From NCBI RefSeq assembly GCF_900129545.1, contig NZ_FQWB01000005.1, forward strand, positions 124,001 through 188,000: 64,000 nt of DNA, given 5' to 3'. Shown here piece by piece: positions 19,065 to 28,500 of the stretch (the first letter of the stretch is position 1; every line of letters begins with the position of its first letter). The DNA is from Flavobacterium fluvii (lineage in GTDB: Bacteria; Bacteroidota; Bacteroidia; Flavobacteriales; Flavobacteriaceae). Under the pieces are notes generated by a model. That model was not told where the DNA came from and made no database searches. It saw only the letters and a program-made list of their open reading frames with translations. Position numbers and translations under genes: made by a program.

Positions 19065-19946
19065 ATGTCAAATATCAATCTCATCATTGAAGAACGCGCT
19101 GCCGATATAGGAAATTTTATGGTAGGCAGATTGCTGCCTTTCCGCCAAAAACGTATGGTAGGACCATTTATTTATATAGATCATATGGGTCCCGTGAAAA
19201 TGAATGAGCGCCAGAATTTTGATGTGTTACCGCACCCGCACATTGGTCTTTCTACCCTTACTTTTCTGTTTGAAGGCAGTATTATGCACCGAGACACCCT
19301 TGGCAATGAGGTAGAAATAAAACCCGGCGAAGTCAATTGGATGACTGCAGGAAAAGGCATTGTCCATTCCGAACGCACTCCCGAATACCTGCGCCATTCC
19401 GAAAAGAACATGCACGGTTTACAGATTTGGGTAGCCTTGCCAAAGCATTTGGAGCAAATGAATCCAGAGTTTTTCCATATTGGCAGCAATGAAATCCCTT
19501 CGTGGAAAGAAGGCGATGTCGAATTCAAATTAGTGGCCGGAGAAGCTTTTGGCCGGAAATCAATTGTGCCAGTGTACAGTCCGATGTTTATGATAGAGAT
19601 AAAATCGTCTTCAAAACAAACATTGAATATTGGTCAACATCTTTTTGGCGAAGCAGGTCTTTATATTATGGAAGGCGGTATCGAAAGTGACTGCAACGCT
19701 TATGAATCCAAACAAATATTGGTCGCCAAAAATAGTTCTCTTTGTGAATTTACAATATTGGAAAATTCCACCATCTATATTTTTGGCGGCGAACCTTATC
19801 CCGAAGAACGTTTTATCGACTGGAATTTCGTTTCATCCGATCGGGAATTAATTGAACAGGCCAAACAAAACTGGAGAGAGCAAAAGTTTGACAAAATAGA
19901 AGGTGAATCAGAGTTTGTTCCGCTTCCCATATATCCTAAAAAATAA
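19065..19946 (+). CDS. Pirin family protein
   Basis: A 293-residue bicupin. The metal ligands of human pirin are conserved in position: H57 and H59 in LPHPHIGLST, and H101 and E103 in GIVHSER. Bacterial pirins bind Fe, and some act as quercetinases or redox-responsive partners of other enzymes. The function here is open. It stands alone on the plus strand and ends before a strong terminator. Confidence 0.93.
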   Translation: MSNINLIIEERAADIGNFMVGRLLPFRQKRMVGPFIYIDHMGPVKMNERQNFDVLPHPHIGLSTLTFLFEGSIMHRDTLGNEVEIKPGEVNWMTAGKGIVHSERTPEYLRHSEKNMHGLQIWVALPKHLEQMNPEFFHIGSNEIPSWKEGDVEFKLVAGEAFGRKSIVPVYSPMFMIEIKSSSKQTLNIGQHLFGEAGLYIMEGGIESDCNAYESKQILVAKNSSLCEFTILENSTIYIFGGEPYPEERFIDWNFVSSDRELIEQAKQNWREQKFDKIEGESEFVPLPIYPKK

Positions 19947-20023
19947 AGAACTGTCCCAAAAAAATCTCAGGATACAGGTTACAACCTGAGTTTGATTAAT
20001 AAATCACAAAACTCAACAAACCC

Positions 20024-20057
20024 ACCCGTTTAAAATAGTTTAAACGGGTTTTGTTTT
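20024..20057 (+). terminator. Rho-independent terminator of the pirin gene
   Basis: An 11-bp perfect stem (ACCCGTTTAAA with TTTAAACGGGT, loop ATAG) is followed by a T-rich stretch. A closely similar hairpin lies at 22749-22786. Confidence 0.85.
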
Positions 20058-20155
20058 TAAACCCCAACTTCCTACTGTCTCAAAAAAACACTTTTTTGCA
20101 ATTAAAATCTACCAATCCGGGGTCGATTATTATTTTATCCCGCTTGGATTTTATG

Positions 20156-20163
20156 TATTTTTG
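20156..20163 (+). promoter_or_regulatory. Bacteroidota -7 box of ilvD
   Basis: TATTTTTG fits TAnnTTTG and lies 71 bases upstream of the ilvD ATG. No clear -33 element is seen. Confidence 0.45.
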
Positions 20164-20233
20164 CACCGAAATTTAAGACAGCCGTCTTTTAAAAAATAAA
20201 CAAAGCCAACTTAAAAAATATAAAAATTTTAGC

Positions 20234-21925
20234 ATGAGAAGTGATGAAGTAAAAAAAGGGTACCAAAGAGCACCTCACAGATCATTATTTAGAGCAACAG
20301 GATTAGTGGATGAAGATTTTGACAAACCCTTTATTGGTGTTGCCAATTCATTTATCGAGATTATTCCGGGACACTTTTTCTTGGACAGGGTAGCCCGAAT
20401 CATAAAAGAGGAAATCAAGGCAAACGGCTGTGTTCCCTTTGAATTCAACACCATTGGCGTGGATGACGGTATCGCCATGGGACACGACGGAATGCTTTTC
20501 TCGTTGCCGTCCAGAGAAATTATCGCCAACTCCATAGAAACAGTTATGAATGCACACAAACTGGACGCCATGATAGCCATTCCCAACTGCGACAAAATCG
20601 TTCCGGGAATGATTATGGGCGCATTGCGAGTGGATGTTCCAACGATATTCGTGAGTGGTGGTCCAATGAAAAAAGGACACACCAAAGACGGTGTTCCCAT
20701 TGACCTTGCCACAGCTTTTGAAGCTGTTGGTAAATTTGAAGCCGGTCAAATGAACGAGGAAGAGCTAAAAGATATTGAGTGCAACGCCTGTCCTAGTGGC
20801 GGAAGTTGTTCGGGAATGTTTACAGCAAACTCCATGAACACCCTTATGGAAGCCATGGGAATCGCTCTTCCTGGAAACGGAACTATTTTGGCACTGACCA
20901 AAGAGCGCGAACAACTGTACAGAAGCGCAGCCAAAAGAATTTGCGAAATTGCCAAAGACAAAGCACAAACCGAAAAATTCAAGCTTAGAAACATCCTGAA
21001 TGAAAATGCGGTAAGAAATGCCTTTGCAGTGGATATGGCCATGGGCGGAAGTTCCAACACGGTTTTGCACATGTTGGCGATTGCCAAAGAAGCCGATGTC
21101 GATTTCAATTTGGAAGACATTAATGCCATCTCGAAAAGAGTTTCCCATATCGCCAAAATTTCTCCAAGCTTGTCCACCGTTCACATGGAAGACATCAACA
21201 CGGCGGGTGGCGTGAATGCGGTAATGAAAGAAATGACCAAAAGAGGCGATTCCATATTATTGGACAACCTAACCATAACAGGTGAAACGGTTTTGGAAAA
21301 AATCAAGGATGCCTACATCAAGGACACCAATATTATCCACACAATAGACAACCCGTATTCACAAGTGGGCGGATTGGCCATTTTGTACGGCAATCTAGCC
21401 GAACAAGGTGCGGTGATTAAAACCGCAGGAATTACTGGCGACAGGGTTTTTACCGGAACAGCCATCTGTTTTGATGGTCAACAAGAAGCCGTTGACGGCA
21501 TTACAAGTGGCAAAGTAAAAGCCGGTAATGTTGTAGTTATTCGATACGAAGGCCCAAAAGGTGGTCCGGGAATGCAGGAAATGTTGGCCCCTACTTCCTT
21601 GATTATGGGAATGGGCTTGGGAGCCAAAGTGGCGCTCATCACCGATGGTAGATTCAGTGGAGCAACTCGTGGAGCCAGTATCGGTCACGTGAGCCCGGAA
21701 GCTGCCGAAGGCGGAATGATTGGATTACTTAAAGACGGTGACGAAATTCACATTGACGTGGATCAATATATTTTGTCCGTGAATTTGAGCGACGAAGAAA
21801 TTGCCAAAAGAAAAGCCGAGTTTGTTCCTTTGAAAAAAGTGTTGACCTCAAAATGGCTGGGGCAATATAGAAGTTTGGTGACCAATGCCAGCAGCGGTGC
21901 CGTTTTAAAAACTGATTTGGATTAA
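20234..21925 (+). CDS. ilvD: Dihydroxy-acid dehydratase
   Basis: A 563-residue enzyme that dehydrates 2,3-dihydroxy-3-methylvalerate and -isovalerate in isoleucine and valine synthesis. The cluster Cys residues are visible in [10 protein letters not shown] (C119) and [13 protein letters not shown] (C186/C192). The third position is IIPGHFFLD, as in the E. coli type, and not the Cys-containing PCN form of the [2Fe-2S] subgroup. The gene is followed by a terminator and an unrelated lipoprotein, so the usual ilvB, ilvN and ilvC partners are absent here. Confidence 0.96.
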   Translation: MRSDEVKKGYQRAPHRSLFRATGLVDEDFDKPFIGVANSFIEIIPGHFFLDRVARIIKEEIKANGCVPFEFNTIGVDDGIAMGHDGMLFSLPSREIIANSIETVMNAHKLDAMIAIPNCDKIVPGMIMGALRVDVPTIFVSGGPMKKGHTKDGVPIDLATAFEAVGKFEAGQMNEEELKDIECNACPSGGSCSGMFTANSMNTLMEAMGIALPGNGTILALTKEREQLYRSAAKRICEIAKDKAQTEKFKLRNILNENAVRNAFAVDMAMGGSSNTVLHMLAIAKEADVDFNLEDINAISKRVSHIAKISPSLSTVHMEDINTAGGVNAVMKEMTKRGDSILLDNLTITGETVLEKIKDAYIKDTNIIHTIDNPYSQVGGLAILYGNLAEQGAVIKTAGITGDRVFTGTAICFDGQQEAVDGITSGKVKAGNVVVIRYEGPKGGPGMQEMLAPTSLIMGMGLGAKVALITDGRFSGATRGASIGHVSPEAAEGGMIGLLKDGDEIHIDVDQYILSVNLSDEEIAKRKAEFVPLKKVLTSKWLGQYRSLVTNASSGAVLKTDLD

Positions 21926-21962
21926 AAACGGAACACTTCAAAAAAGTATCCAAGTTTAAAAT

Positions 21963-22000
21963 AAGGGTTCGACTTTTTAATTAAAGTGGAACCCTTTTTT
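21963..22000 (+). terminator. Rho-independent terminator of ilvD
   Basis: The stem AAGGGTTC pairs with GAACCCTT, an inner ACTTT/AAAGT pairing extends it, and a T run follows. Confidence 0.85.
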
Positions 22001-22141
22001 AATTTGAAATCGCCATTCTTTTTACGACTACTTTTGAGCTAAAAACCTCATAATTATAGTTTAATTCCACTAAATTTACAATAAAAAATTTAGCTTTTTT
22101 GAGGATATTAAACGAATTGAAGTTATAATAAAAATACCACT

Positions 22142-22696
22142 ATGAATATATTAGCCCTCCTATTTTCCTTCTTTATCTTCGCTAGTTGTAATTCACAAAA
22201 CAAAAATGTTAATGAAGCAACTTTAAAGGCTAAAAGCAAAAAGTTATTAAAAGCATTTAATCACGAAAGCAAAATTACTTCGGCTGATTTTGATACTTTA
22301 ATTGACTTGAATTATGATGCTATCAAAGATTTTGTAATTGGGTATTATGGACAATCTGGAACAGGATTAAAAAACAAAATCCGAGTTTACCTATATGATA
22401 TTAAAAAACACGACTACATTTTAAACGAACAATTATCTAACCTATCAAATCCAACATTTTACATTGACCAAAAAAAGATTACGGAATTTTACATTGGAAA
22501 TGGTGGTGGAAGCGGAAGTAAACTTGAATGGATTAATGGAAAATGGATTGTGACAAAATTTTTTGAGGTTGATGAAAATGAAATAAAAACAGTATGGAAA
22601 GTAACGTATCCTTTAAAAAAGAAAACAGAAAATTGGGCAAAACCATTTCAATTCATTCCTCCTAAAGATATTTTGGAAACTATCGTTAAAGAATAA
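22142..22696 (+). CDS. Lipoprotein of unknown function
   Basis: A 184-residue protein with a lipoprotein signal (lipobox Cys16 in FIFASCNSQ). The mature part contains TLIDLNYDAIKDFVIGYYG and GTGLKNKIRVYLYD, a pattern like the VCBS/FG-GAP-like or XAC2610-type small lipoproteins, but I cannot assign it firmly. It is a single gene bounded by the ilvD terminator upstream and a bidirectional terminator downstream. Confidence 0.65.
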   Translation: MNILALLFSFFIFASCNSQNKNVNEATLKAKSKKLLKAFNHESKITSADFDTLIDLNYDAIKDFVIGYYGQSGTGLKNKIRVYLYDIKKHDYILNEQLSNLSNPTFYIDQKKITEFYIGNGGGSGSKLEWINGKWIVTKFFEVDENEIKTVWKVTYPLKKKTENWAKPFQFIPPKDILETIVKE

Positions 22697-22748
22697 ACAT
22701 TTTATAAAATCCATAACTCTTACAAACCTTTCAAAATTTAAAATCAAT

Positions 22749-22786
22749 AAAAACCCCGTTTAAAAAATTTTAAACGGGGTTTTTAT
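22749..22786. terminator. Bidirectional terminator between convergent lipoprotein genes
   Basis: A stem AAAAACCCCGTTTAAAA, with its complement after a two-base loop, has A and T runs on both sides and so can serve both converging genes. Confidence 0.85.
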
Positions 22787-22810
22787 TTTTAATAATTACT
22801 TAATAATCAA

Positions 22811-23281
22811 TTATTTACCAACACAATCAACAGCGGTAAATTTATATTTCACGTTGTCAAAATCTATGGGTTGGCCTTTGACAAAAGAAGAAGTTCCCAA
22901 ATAGGTTTCTATTTTTCCGTTGCCCAAGATGAGTTCGTTTCCGCGTTTTAGCAATGCCATTGGATTTTTGTATGTAGCTTTATCTGTACCCGAAATAAAC
23001 GAATAATCAACAAACAAGGTATCTCCACGGAATTCTCCGGCGATTTTCCCAACTTTTTCAGCTCTGTCAAGAACTTTCATCACCAATTCTCCGGTTATTT
23101 TTCCGCTTTTCAAGGTGTTGATTTTTAAATCAAGGGTGTCTTTTTCATACAACGCTTTATAACATTGCACGCTTGTCGGTGTTTCATCCAAGGCTTGAAC
23201 TTCAACGTCTTTTGGTTTTGTATTGCAGCTTTCGAGTCCAATGCAAGCCAAGAGTAAACAAAATAGGCCTAAATTTTTCAT
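22811..23281 (-). CDS. Small lipoprotein of unknown function
   Basis: A 156-residue protein with a signal peptide that ends in a lipobox Cys, either C13 (LLLAC) or C19 (GLESC). The mature part has short beta-rich segments (KSGKITGELVMKV, GEFRGDTLFVDYSF), a META/NlpE-like beta-barrel texture, and two further Cys (C40 and C153). The role is unknown. It converges on the other small lipoprotein. Confidence 0.65.
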   Translation of the reverse strand: MKNLGLFCLLLACIGLESCNTKPKDVEVQALDETPTSVQCYKALYEKDTLDLKINTLKSGKITGELVMKVLDRAEKVGKIAGEFRGDTLFVDYSFISGTDKATYKNPMALLKRGNELILGNGKIETYLGTSSFVKGQPIDFDNVKYKFTAVDCVGK

Positions 23282-23375
23282 GGTAAATAGTATACGTTAA
23301 TTAATAATTGTGGCAATAGTTATGCTAATTTACGCATTAATAACGTGCAATAATACCATTTTAGTATTAAATAAA

Positions 23376-23431
23376 AACAAGTCGTCCCTTCGATTGATTT
23401 TCGCCAAGAGCGGTATCATTCAAAGGGACGA
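23376..23431 (-). terminator. Probable terminator of the thioesterase transcript
   Basis: A 9-bp perfect stem (TCGTCCCTT at 23382-23390 with AAGGGACGA at 23423-23431) encloses a 32-base loop. On the minus strand the right arm is followed by a T-rich stretch (A-rich at 23371-23379 on the plus strand). Confidence 0.6.
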
Positions 23432-23455
23432 GTATATTTATTAATCGTGAAAAAA

Positions 23456-24004
23456 CTACTCCAATTCCACCTTGACATTATATTCGTTGGAACTCAAAAT
23501 AGATTCAATGGAGCCAAAAGTGGCAATTCCTTTTTGATATTCTCTTTCTTTTTTTAGGGCAAGCTGTCTTACGCTATGTTCATAACGACTTACTTCTTTC
23601 AAGGTTGTCAAAATCAACCCGGGAACCATGACATTTTTCCCTTCGTTGTCTTTGGCAACCATCGTAAAATAAGAAGAATTACAATGCTTGATTTCTCCGG
23701 TTCGAATGTTTTCGGCTTCCACGCGAATCCCGACAACCATCGAACTGTTCCCAACATAATTGACACTGGCCTTCATGGTAACCAACTCTCCCACTTCTAT
23801 GGGCTTCAAGAAGTTTACCGTATCGACAGAAGCCGTTACGCAATAATTTTCAGAAAATTTTGATGCACAAGCAAAGGCTATTTGGTCCAGTAAAGACAAG
23901 ACATACCCTCCGTGTATTTTACCGCTAAAATTGGTGTGGGAAGGGAGCATTAGTTCCGAAATACTGATATGGGAGGAACTTACTTTTTTGAATCGTGTCT
24001 TCAT
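23456..24004 (-). CDS. Acyl-CoA thioesterase (hotdog fold)
   Basis: A 182-residue hotdog protein of the YciA/cytosolic acyl-CoA hydrolase type, which releases free CoA from acyl-CoA. The motif GKIHGGYVLSLLDQIAFACA contains the conserved Asp, and TASVDTVNFLKPIEVGE is the second family motif. The ATG at 24004 is preferred because AAAAAAGAAACC precedes it. Another ATG at 24031 would add nine residues. It starts about 20-50 bases downstream of the rubredoxin-fusion gene on the same strand and may be read through from the nitrate reductase promoter. Confidence 0.85.
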   Translation of the reverse strand: MKTRFKKVSSSHISISELMLPSHTNFSGKIHGGYVLSLLDQIAFACASKFSENYCVTASVDTVNFLKPIEVGELVTMKASVNYVGNSSMVVGIRVEAENIRTGEIKHCNSSYFTMVAKDNEGKNVMVPGLILTTLKEVSRYEHSVRQLALKKEREYQKGIATFGSIESILSSNEYNVKVELE

Positions 24005-24052
24005 GGTTTCTTTTTTAGTATTCAATATCATTAAACTGCCGAGCTTGTAAAA

Positions 24053-25480
24053 TTAAACTTTTTCCAGAAAGTTTGTAAAATTACTTTTAGGCGATTCACA
24101 CAGTGAACAATGGTAGTCTTCCGGCAAATTGGCAAACAATACTCCTTTTTCGATGCCTTGCGTTGAATCGCCGTATTCGGCATTATAAAGGGTCAAGCAT
24201 TCTTGACATTGATGAATATCCTGCTCTTTTTGTTCCTTTTTGGCTGATGTTGCACTTACTTCAAGGGTCGAATTACCCAATTCATCAAAATATTTTCGAC
24301 TCAATTCAATCAGAATGTTGGGCAGTTCCAACTTGTCCACATCTTGGGTATGAACGATGTATTCTTTGGTGTTCGGGTCAAAATTTTTGGCATACAAAAC
24401 ATTGTAGGTTGCCCTGATTTTTATGGATTCCAAATCTTTTGGAACATCATTTTTTTCAACAACTATCGACGTGAAATAATGCCCGTCACGATTGTATTCA
24501 GACAATCCAAAAGTTAGTCCGTAAGTACTGATGTCGAACTGGTCCAGCGTTCGTACCAAGAAAGTCTTCAAATTCAACGCCCATTCTTCGGCCACCGGCA
24601 AATGCCAGTTGAGTTCCAACAACGAATGCCTTACATTGATTCCCTTTTTCCCAAGGAATTTTTCCCAATCCAGTTTTCTTTCTTTTGGAATACCTTTTAC
24701 AATAAACGATTTCCAAGGCGTGATACAAATCTTGCCAATTTTGCAATCAAAACACAAATCGCACATTTCTTTCAAAAAGTCCAAATCATAAAGGTTGTTT
24801 CTCCAATACAAGCCCAACCAATATTGGTCGATGCCCAGTTTATTCATCCCTTCGTAATAAGGGAAAGGGTAAAACGGGATATGCAACGGTTTGTCGATGG
24901 TTCTGTTGTTGGTGTCCAAGGCATCGTTGACCAATTGAAAAATCATGTCGGCAGAATCGGGTTCTTCTTCCAATATTTTCTCGATGGCATAATACACCTC
25001 CGCTATGTTCCAACTGTAAATCAATACGGGATACATTTCCATTTTTTCCCATTTGGGCAAACGGATATAAGCAAACCAATAATCTTCGTGGTGTGACGCA
25101 ATAAAGTTGACATGACCTGTAAACAAAGGAACTAATTGTTGTTTAGGATCGGTAATATTCACCTTTAACTTGGGTTTGCTCTTGAATTGTTCCAAGATAT
25201 ACAGAAATTTATTTCCGGTAAGCCAAGGCGTGTTGCTGAAAATATCCGTCGAAACATAAGAAGTAACGATGTTGTTGCCGCTCTTTTCATTCGGGTAAAC
25301 AAAATGATGTTTCCCGGCTTTCTCTTTTCCGATGGCCGTAAATCCTTTTGGAAAAATAATGTCTTGGCGAGAACCAAAAGAGATGGCTTCCAATCCTTGT
25401 TCCAAAGCCATGTTTACAATTTCTCGCAATTCACCTGGCGAAATAACGCCTCCTTTTACTATTAATCTTGTCAATTCCAT
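24053..25480 (-). CDS. Nitrite/sulfite-reductase-like protein fused to C-terminal rubredoxin
   Basis: A 475-residue fusion. The C-terminal 50 residues are a rubredoxin with Fe ligands C425-x2-C428 and C458-x2-C461, with the usual 29-residue spacing. The N-terminus (LTRLIVKGGVISPGELREIV then SFGSRQDIIFP) resembles the ferredoxin-like half-domain of nitrite/sulfite reductases, and ICITPWKSFIVKGI resembles the second half. The siroheme motif C-x5-C...C-x3-C is missing. Instead there is a compact C240-x2-C243-x2-C246-x5-C252. It follows the nitrate reductase gene by 77 bases, so it is probably an electron carrier or accessory for that enzyme rather than a second nitrite reductase. A heptamer tandem repeat occupies its ribosome-binding region. 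Confidence 0.8.
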   Translation of the reverse strand: MELTRLIVKGGVISPGELREIVNMALEQGLEAISFGSRQDIIFPKGFTAIGKEKAGKHHFVYPNEKSGNNIVTSYVSTDIFSNTPWLTGNKFLYILEQFKSKPKLKVNITDPKQQLVPLFTGHVNFIASHHEDYWFAYIRLPKWEKMEMYPVLIYSWNIAEVYYAIEKILEEEPDSADMIFQLVNDALDTNNRTIDKPLHIPFYPFPYYEGMNKLGIDQYWLGLYWRNNLYDLDFLKEMCDLCFDCKIGKICITPWKSFIVKGIPKERKLDWEKFLGKKGINVRHSLLELNWHLPVAEEWALNLKTFLVRTLDQFDISTYGLTFGLSEYNRDGHYFTSIVVEKNDVPKDLESIKIRATYNVLYAKNFDPNTKEYIVHTQDVDKLELPNILIELSRKYFDELGNSTLEVSATSAKKEQKEQDIHQCQECLTLYNAEYGDSTQGIEKGVLFANLPEDYHCSLCESPKSNFTNFLEKV

Positions 25481-25483
25481 AAT

Positions 25484-25521
25484 TTTCAGATTTCAGATTT
25501 CAGATTTCAGATTTCAGATTT
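25484..25521. repeat. Heptamer tandem repeat, five TTTCAGA units plus TTT
   Basis: Five perfect TTTCAGA units run from 25484 to 25518, with a partial unit after. On the coding strand of the rubredoxin fusion they read TCTGAAA and end three bases before its ATG, so they occupy the ribosome-binding region. Confidence 0.9.
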
Positions 25522-25557
25522 ATTGCTAACTGCAACCTGAAATCTGCCAACTATATC

Positions 25558-28500
25558 TTATTTACATTTTGATAAAATCTCTTTCACTTCGGTTTTACAA
25601 CTTCCGCAACCCAATCCTGCTCCGGTTGTTTTGCACAATTCCGTAAAATTGGTCACGCCGCTTTTGATGCATTCCTCGATGTTTCCACTTCCCACTTGGC
25701 TGCAAGAACATACGAGTTTGCCCAAAACAGGCTTCGCATTGGAACTTCCCCTCAATAAAGTATTCCTTTTGTCGGACAACTCTATTTTGCTTTCAATCAT
25801 CGTTTTGAACTCGGCAAATTCGTTTTTGTCCCCCATCAAAATGGCGCCAACCAACAAGTCGTTTTTGACGATGCATTTCTTGTAATATCTTTTTCCTAAA
25901 TCCGAAAACACGATTTCCTCGTAAGTATCATCATTCTCCGGCACTTCAATTTCGCCAATACTGCACAAATTGATGTCTTCCAGTTTCAGTATGTTCATCA
26001 AGATGGAACCTTTGTAAAAACTGCTGATGTCACCCGACATAAAGTTGGCCAAAATATCGGCCTGCTCTTCTGCGGCTGACGTGATTCCAAATAATTTATT
26101 TTCGAATTCGGCTATTTCGCCAATGGCAAAAATATTGGGATTCGAAGTTTGCAAATACTGGTTTACTTTTACCCCACGTCCGCAAGAAAGTCCTGATTCT
26201 TTGGCAATTTCTATGTTTGGAATGGTTCCAATGGTATAAACAATGGCATTGGCGGTAATAATTCGACCACTTTTCAGGGCAATTTCCAATTCGTTTGAAT
26301 TATCCGTTTCGAATACCGTGCTGACTTCGTTGTCAAAATAAATTTGGATGTCGCGAAGTTGTACTTCCTCGGCCAACAACTTGCTCGAAATCCTGTCCAA
26401 CTGACGCTCCATTAACCTGGAAGCTCGTTGAATAATGGTAATTTTTACTTTTTTGTGTTTCAAGGCTGCCGCCAATTCCAGACCCAATAAACCACCGCCC
26501 ACGATAACCACGTGTTGGTCTTCGGCCGGTAAATTGGTAGTATCCAAATAATCTTTCAATCGGTCGGCATCGCTCTTTTTTCGCATCGTGAATCGTCCCG
26601 GCAAATGCAATTGTGCATTTTCAGGCACGAATGGACGACTTCCGGTGGCCAAAATCAAGGAATCAAATGTGTGTAAAACACCTTGGCTGTCCAAAATAGT
26701 TTTCTCCTTGGCATTCACGTTGTCGATAGCAACGTTCGAACGCATCGTGATGTCCAACTTCTCCAGTGCTTCTTTTTTAATTTTCAAAAGCTGCTCCCAA
26801 GTAAATTCTCCCGTCATGTATTCCGGCAGTAAAACACGGTTGTAGAAAGGATTTTCTTCGTTCGAGAAAACAATTATTTCGTCGGTTTTATTAATTTCCC
26901 TGTAGTTTTGGATGAATCGGAAAGCGGCTGCCCCTGCTCCAACCACGGCAATTTTTTCGAAAGGCTTCACGTATTTGATCACGGAAACCGTCGTGTATTT
27001 AAAATCGGGTTCTTTCGAAACTGGATCAACTATAGTATTGGTCAAGTTGTTGGTTCGGTTCAAATCATTTTCCAATTGTTTTCCCCAATGCATTGGCAAG
27101 AAAACCACCCCTTCACGAATCGTGTCCGAAACTTTTGCTTTAACTTGAACCGTCCCATTTTTGCTCGTTACCACAACAATATCTCCTTCTTCAATTTTTG
27201 ATTTGAAGGCGTCAATTGGATTTATTTCGAGTACCGGACTTGGAATATGCGTCATCAATCGAGAAACTTTTCCCGTTTTGGTCATCGTGTGCCATTGGTC
27301 ACGAATACGTCCCGTAGTCAATACAAATGGAAACTCGTCATTTGGTGCTGGAGAAGTATTTTCGATAGCCGTCGGGATATTGAAAATCGCTTTTTGCGAA
27401 GGCGTGAAGAACTTTTTGTCGGCAAACAAACGCGGTGTTCCCGGATGTCCATAATCGGGAACCGGCCATTGAAAGGTGCCTTCGTTTTTAAGACGGCTGT
27501 AATTCAAATAGGAAATATCGATATTGGTTCCTTTGGTCATCAAGCAATGCTCCTTGTATATATCTTCGGTAGTATTGAAATTGAAGCCCGTGAAATTCAT
27601 TTTCTTGGCGAAACGCATCAAGATATCCACGTCTGGAAGTGCTTCTCCCGGTGCATTGATTCCTTTTGGCAAATAAGAAATTCGTCTTTCAGAATTGGTC
27701 ATCGTTCCCTCTTTTTCCAACCAACCAGCGGCCGGCAACAATAAATCGGCAAACTTCGAGGTATCCGAATTGTGTGAAATATCCTGAACCACCACAAATT
27801 TGGCGTTTGCCAAGGCTTTCTCCACTCTTCGAGAATCGGGTAAACTCACCATTGGATTGGTACAAATAATCCAGATTGCCTTCATTTTTCCAGATTCCAA
27901 GGCTTCGAACATTTCGGTGGCGGTCAATCCCGGTTTTTCGGAAATACCGTCAACACCCCAAAAATCGGCCACTTCCTGACGATGCACTGGATTAGCCAAT
28001 TCTTTGTGAACAGCCAGTAAATTGGCCATTCCTCCTACTTCACGTCCCCCCATGGCATTCGGTTGACCCGTTAAAGAAAATGGGCCTGAACCCGGTTTTC
28101 CAACATGCCCCGTAAGCAAGGAAAGATTCAATAATGCGGTGTTTTTATCCACTCCAATGGCGCTTTGATTCAATCCCATGGCCCAAAGCGAAATAAATCC
28201 TTTGGCTTTTCCAATAATATCGGCAGCTTGTTTGATTTGGTCCACTGATATTCCGCAAAGCTTGGAGGCTTTTTCCAGCGAACTGGACATCACCAAGTCT
28301 TTATATAATTTAAAATTCTCGGTGTGGTTATTTATAAAATCTTTATCGGCATAGCCTTTTTCGATTAAGCGTTTGGCCAAAGCGTGGTACAAAACAATGT
28401 CCGTTCCGGGAATAATCTGCAAATGCAAATCGGCAGCCAGGGCGGAATCTGTTTTTCGAGGATCGACCACGATTATTTTTATTTTTGGATTTTTTTCTTT

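Noticed and set aside
24053..25480. Second functional nitrite reductase
   Set aside because: The siroheme-[4Fe-4S] ligand motif is missing, so catalysis of nitrite reduction is unlikely.
25484..25521. Possible CRISPR array
   Set aside because: The units are seven bases and directly abut without spacers, so this is a microsatellite-like repeat, not CRISPR.
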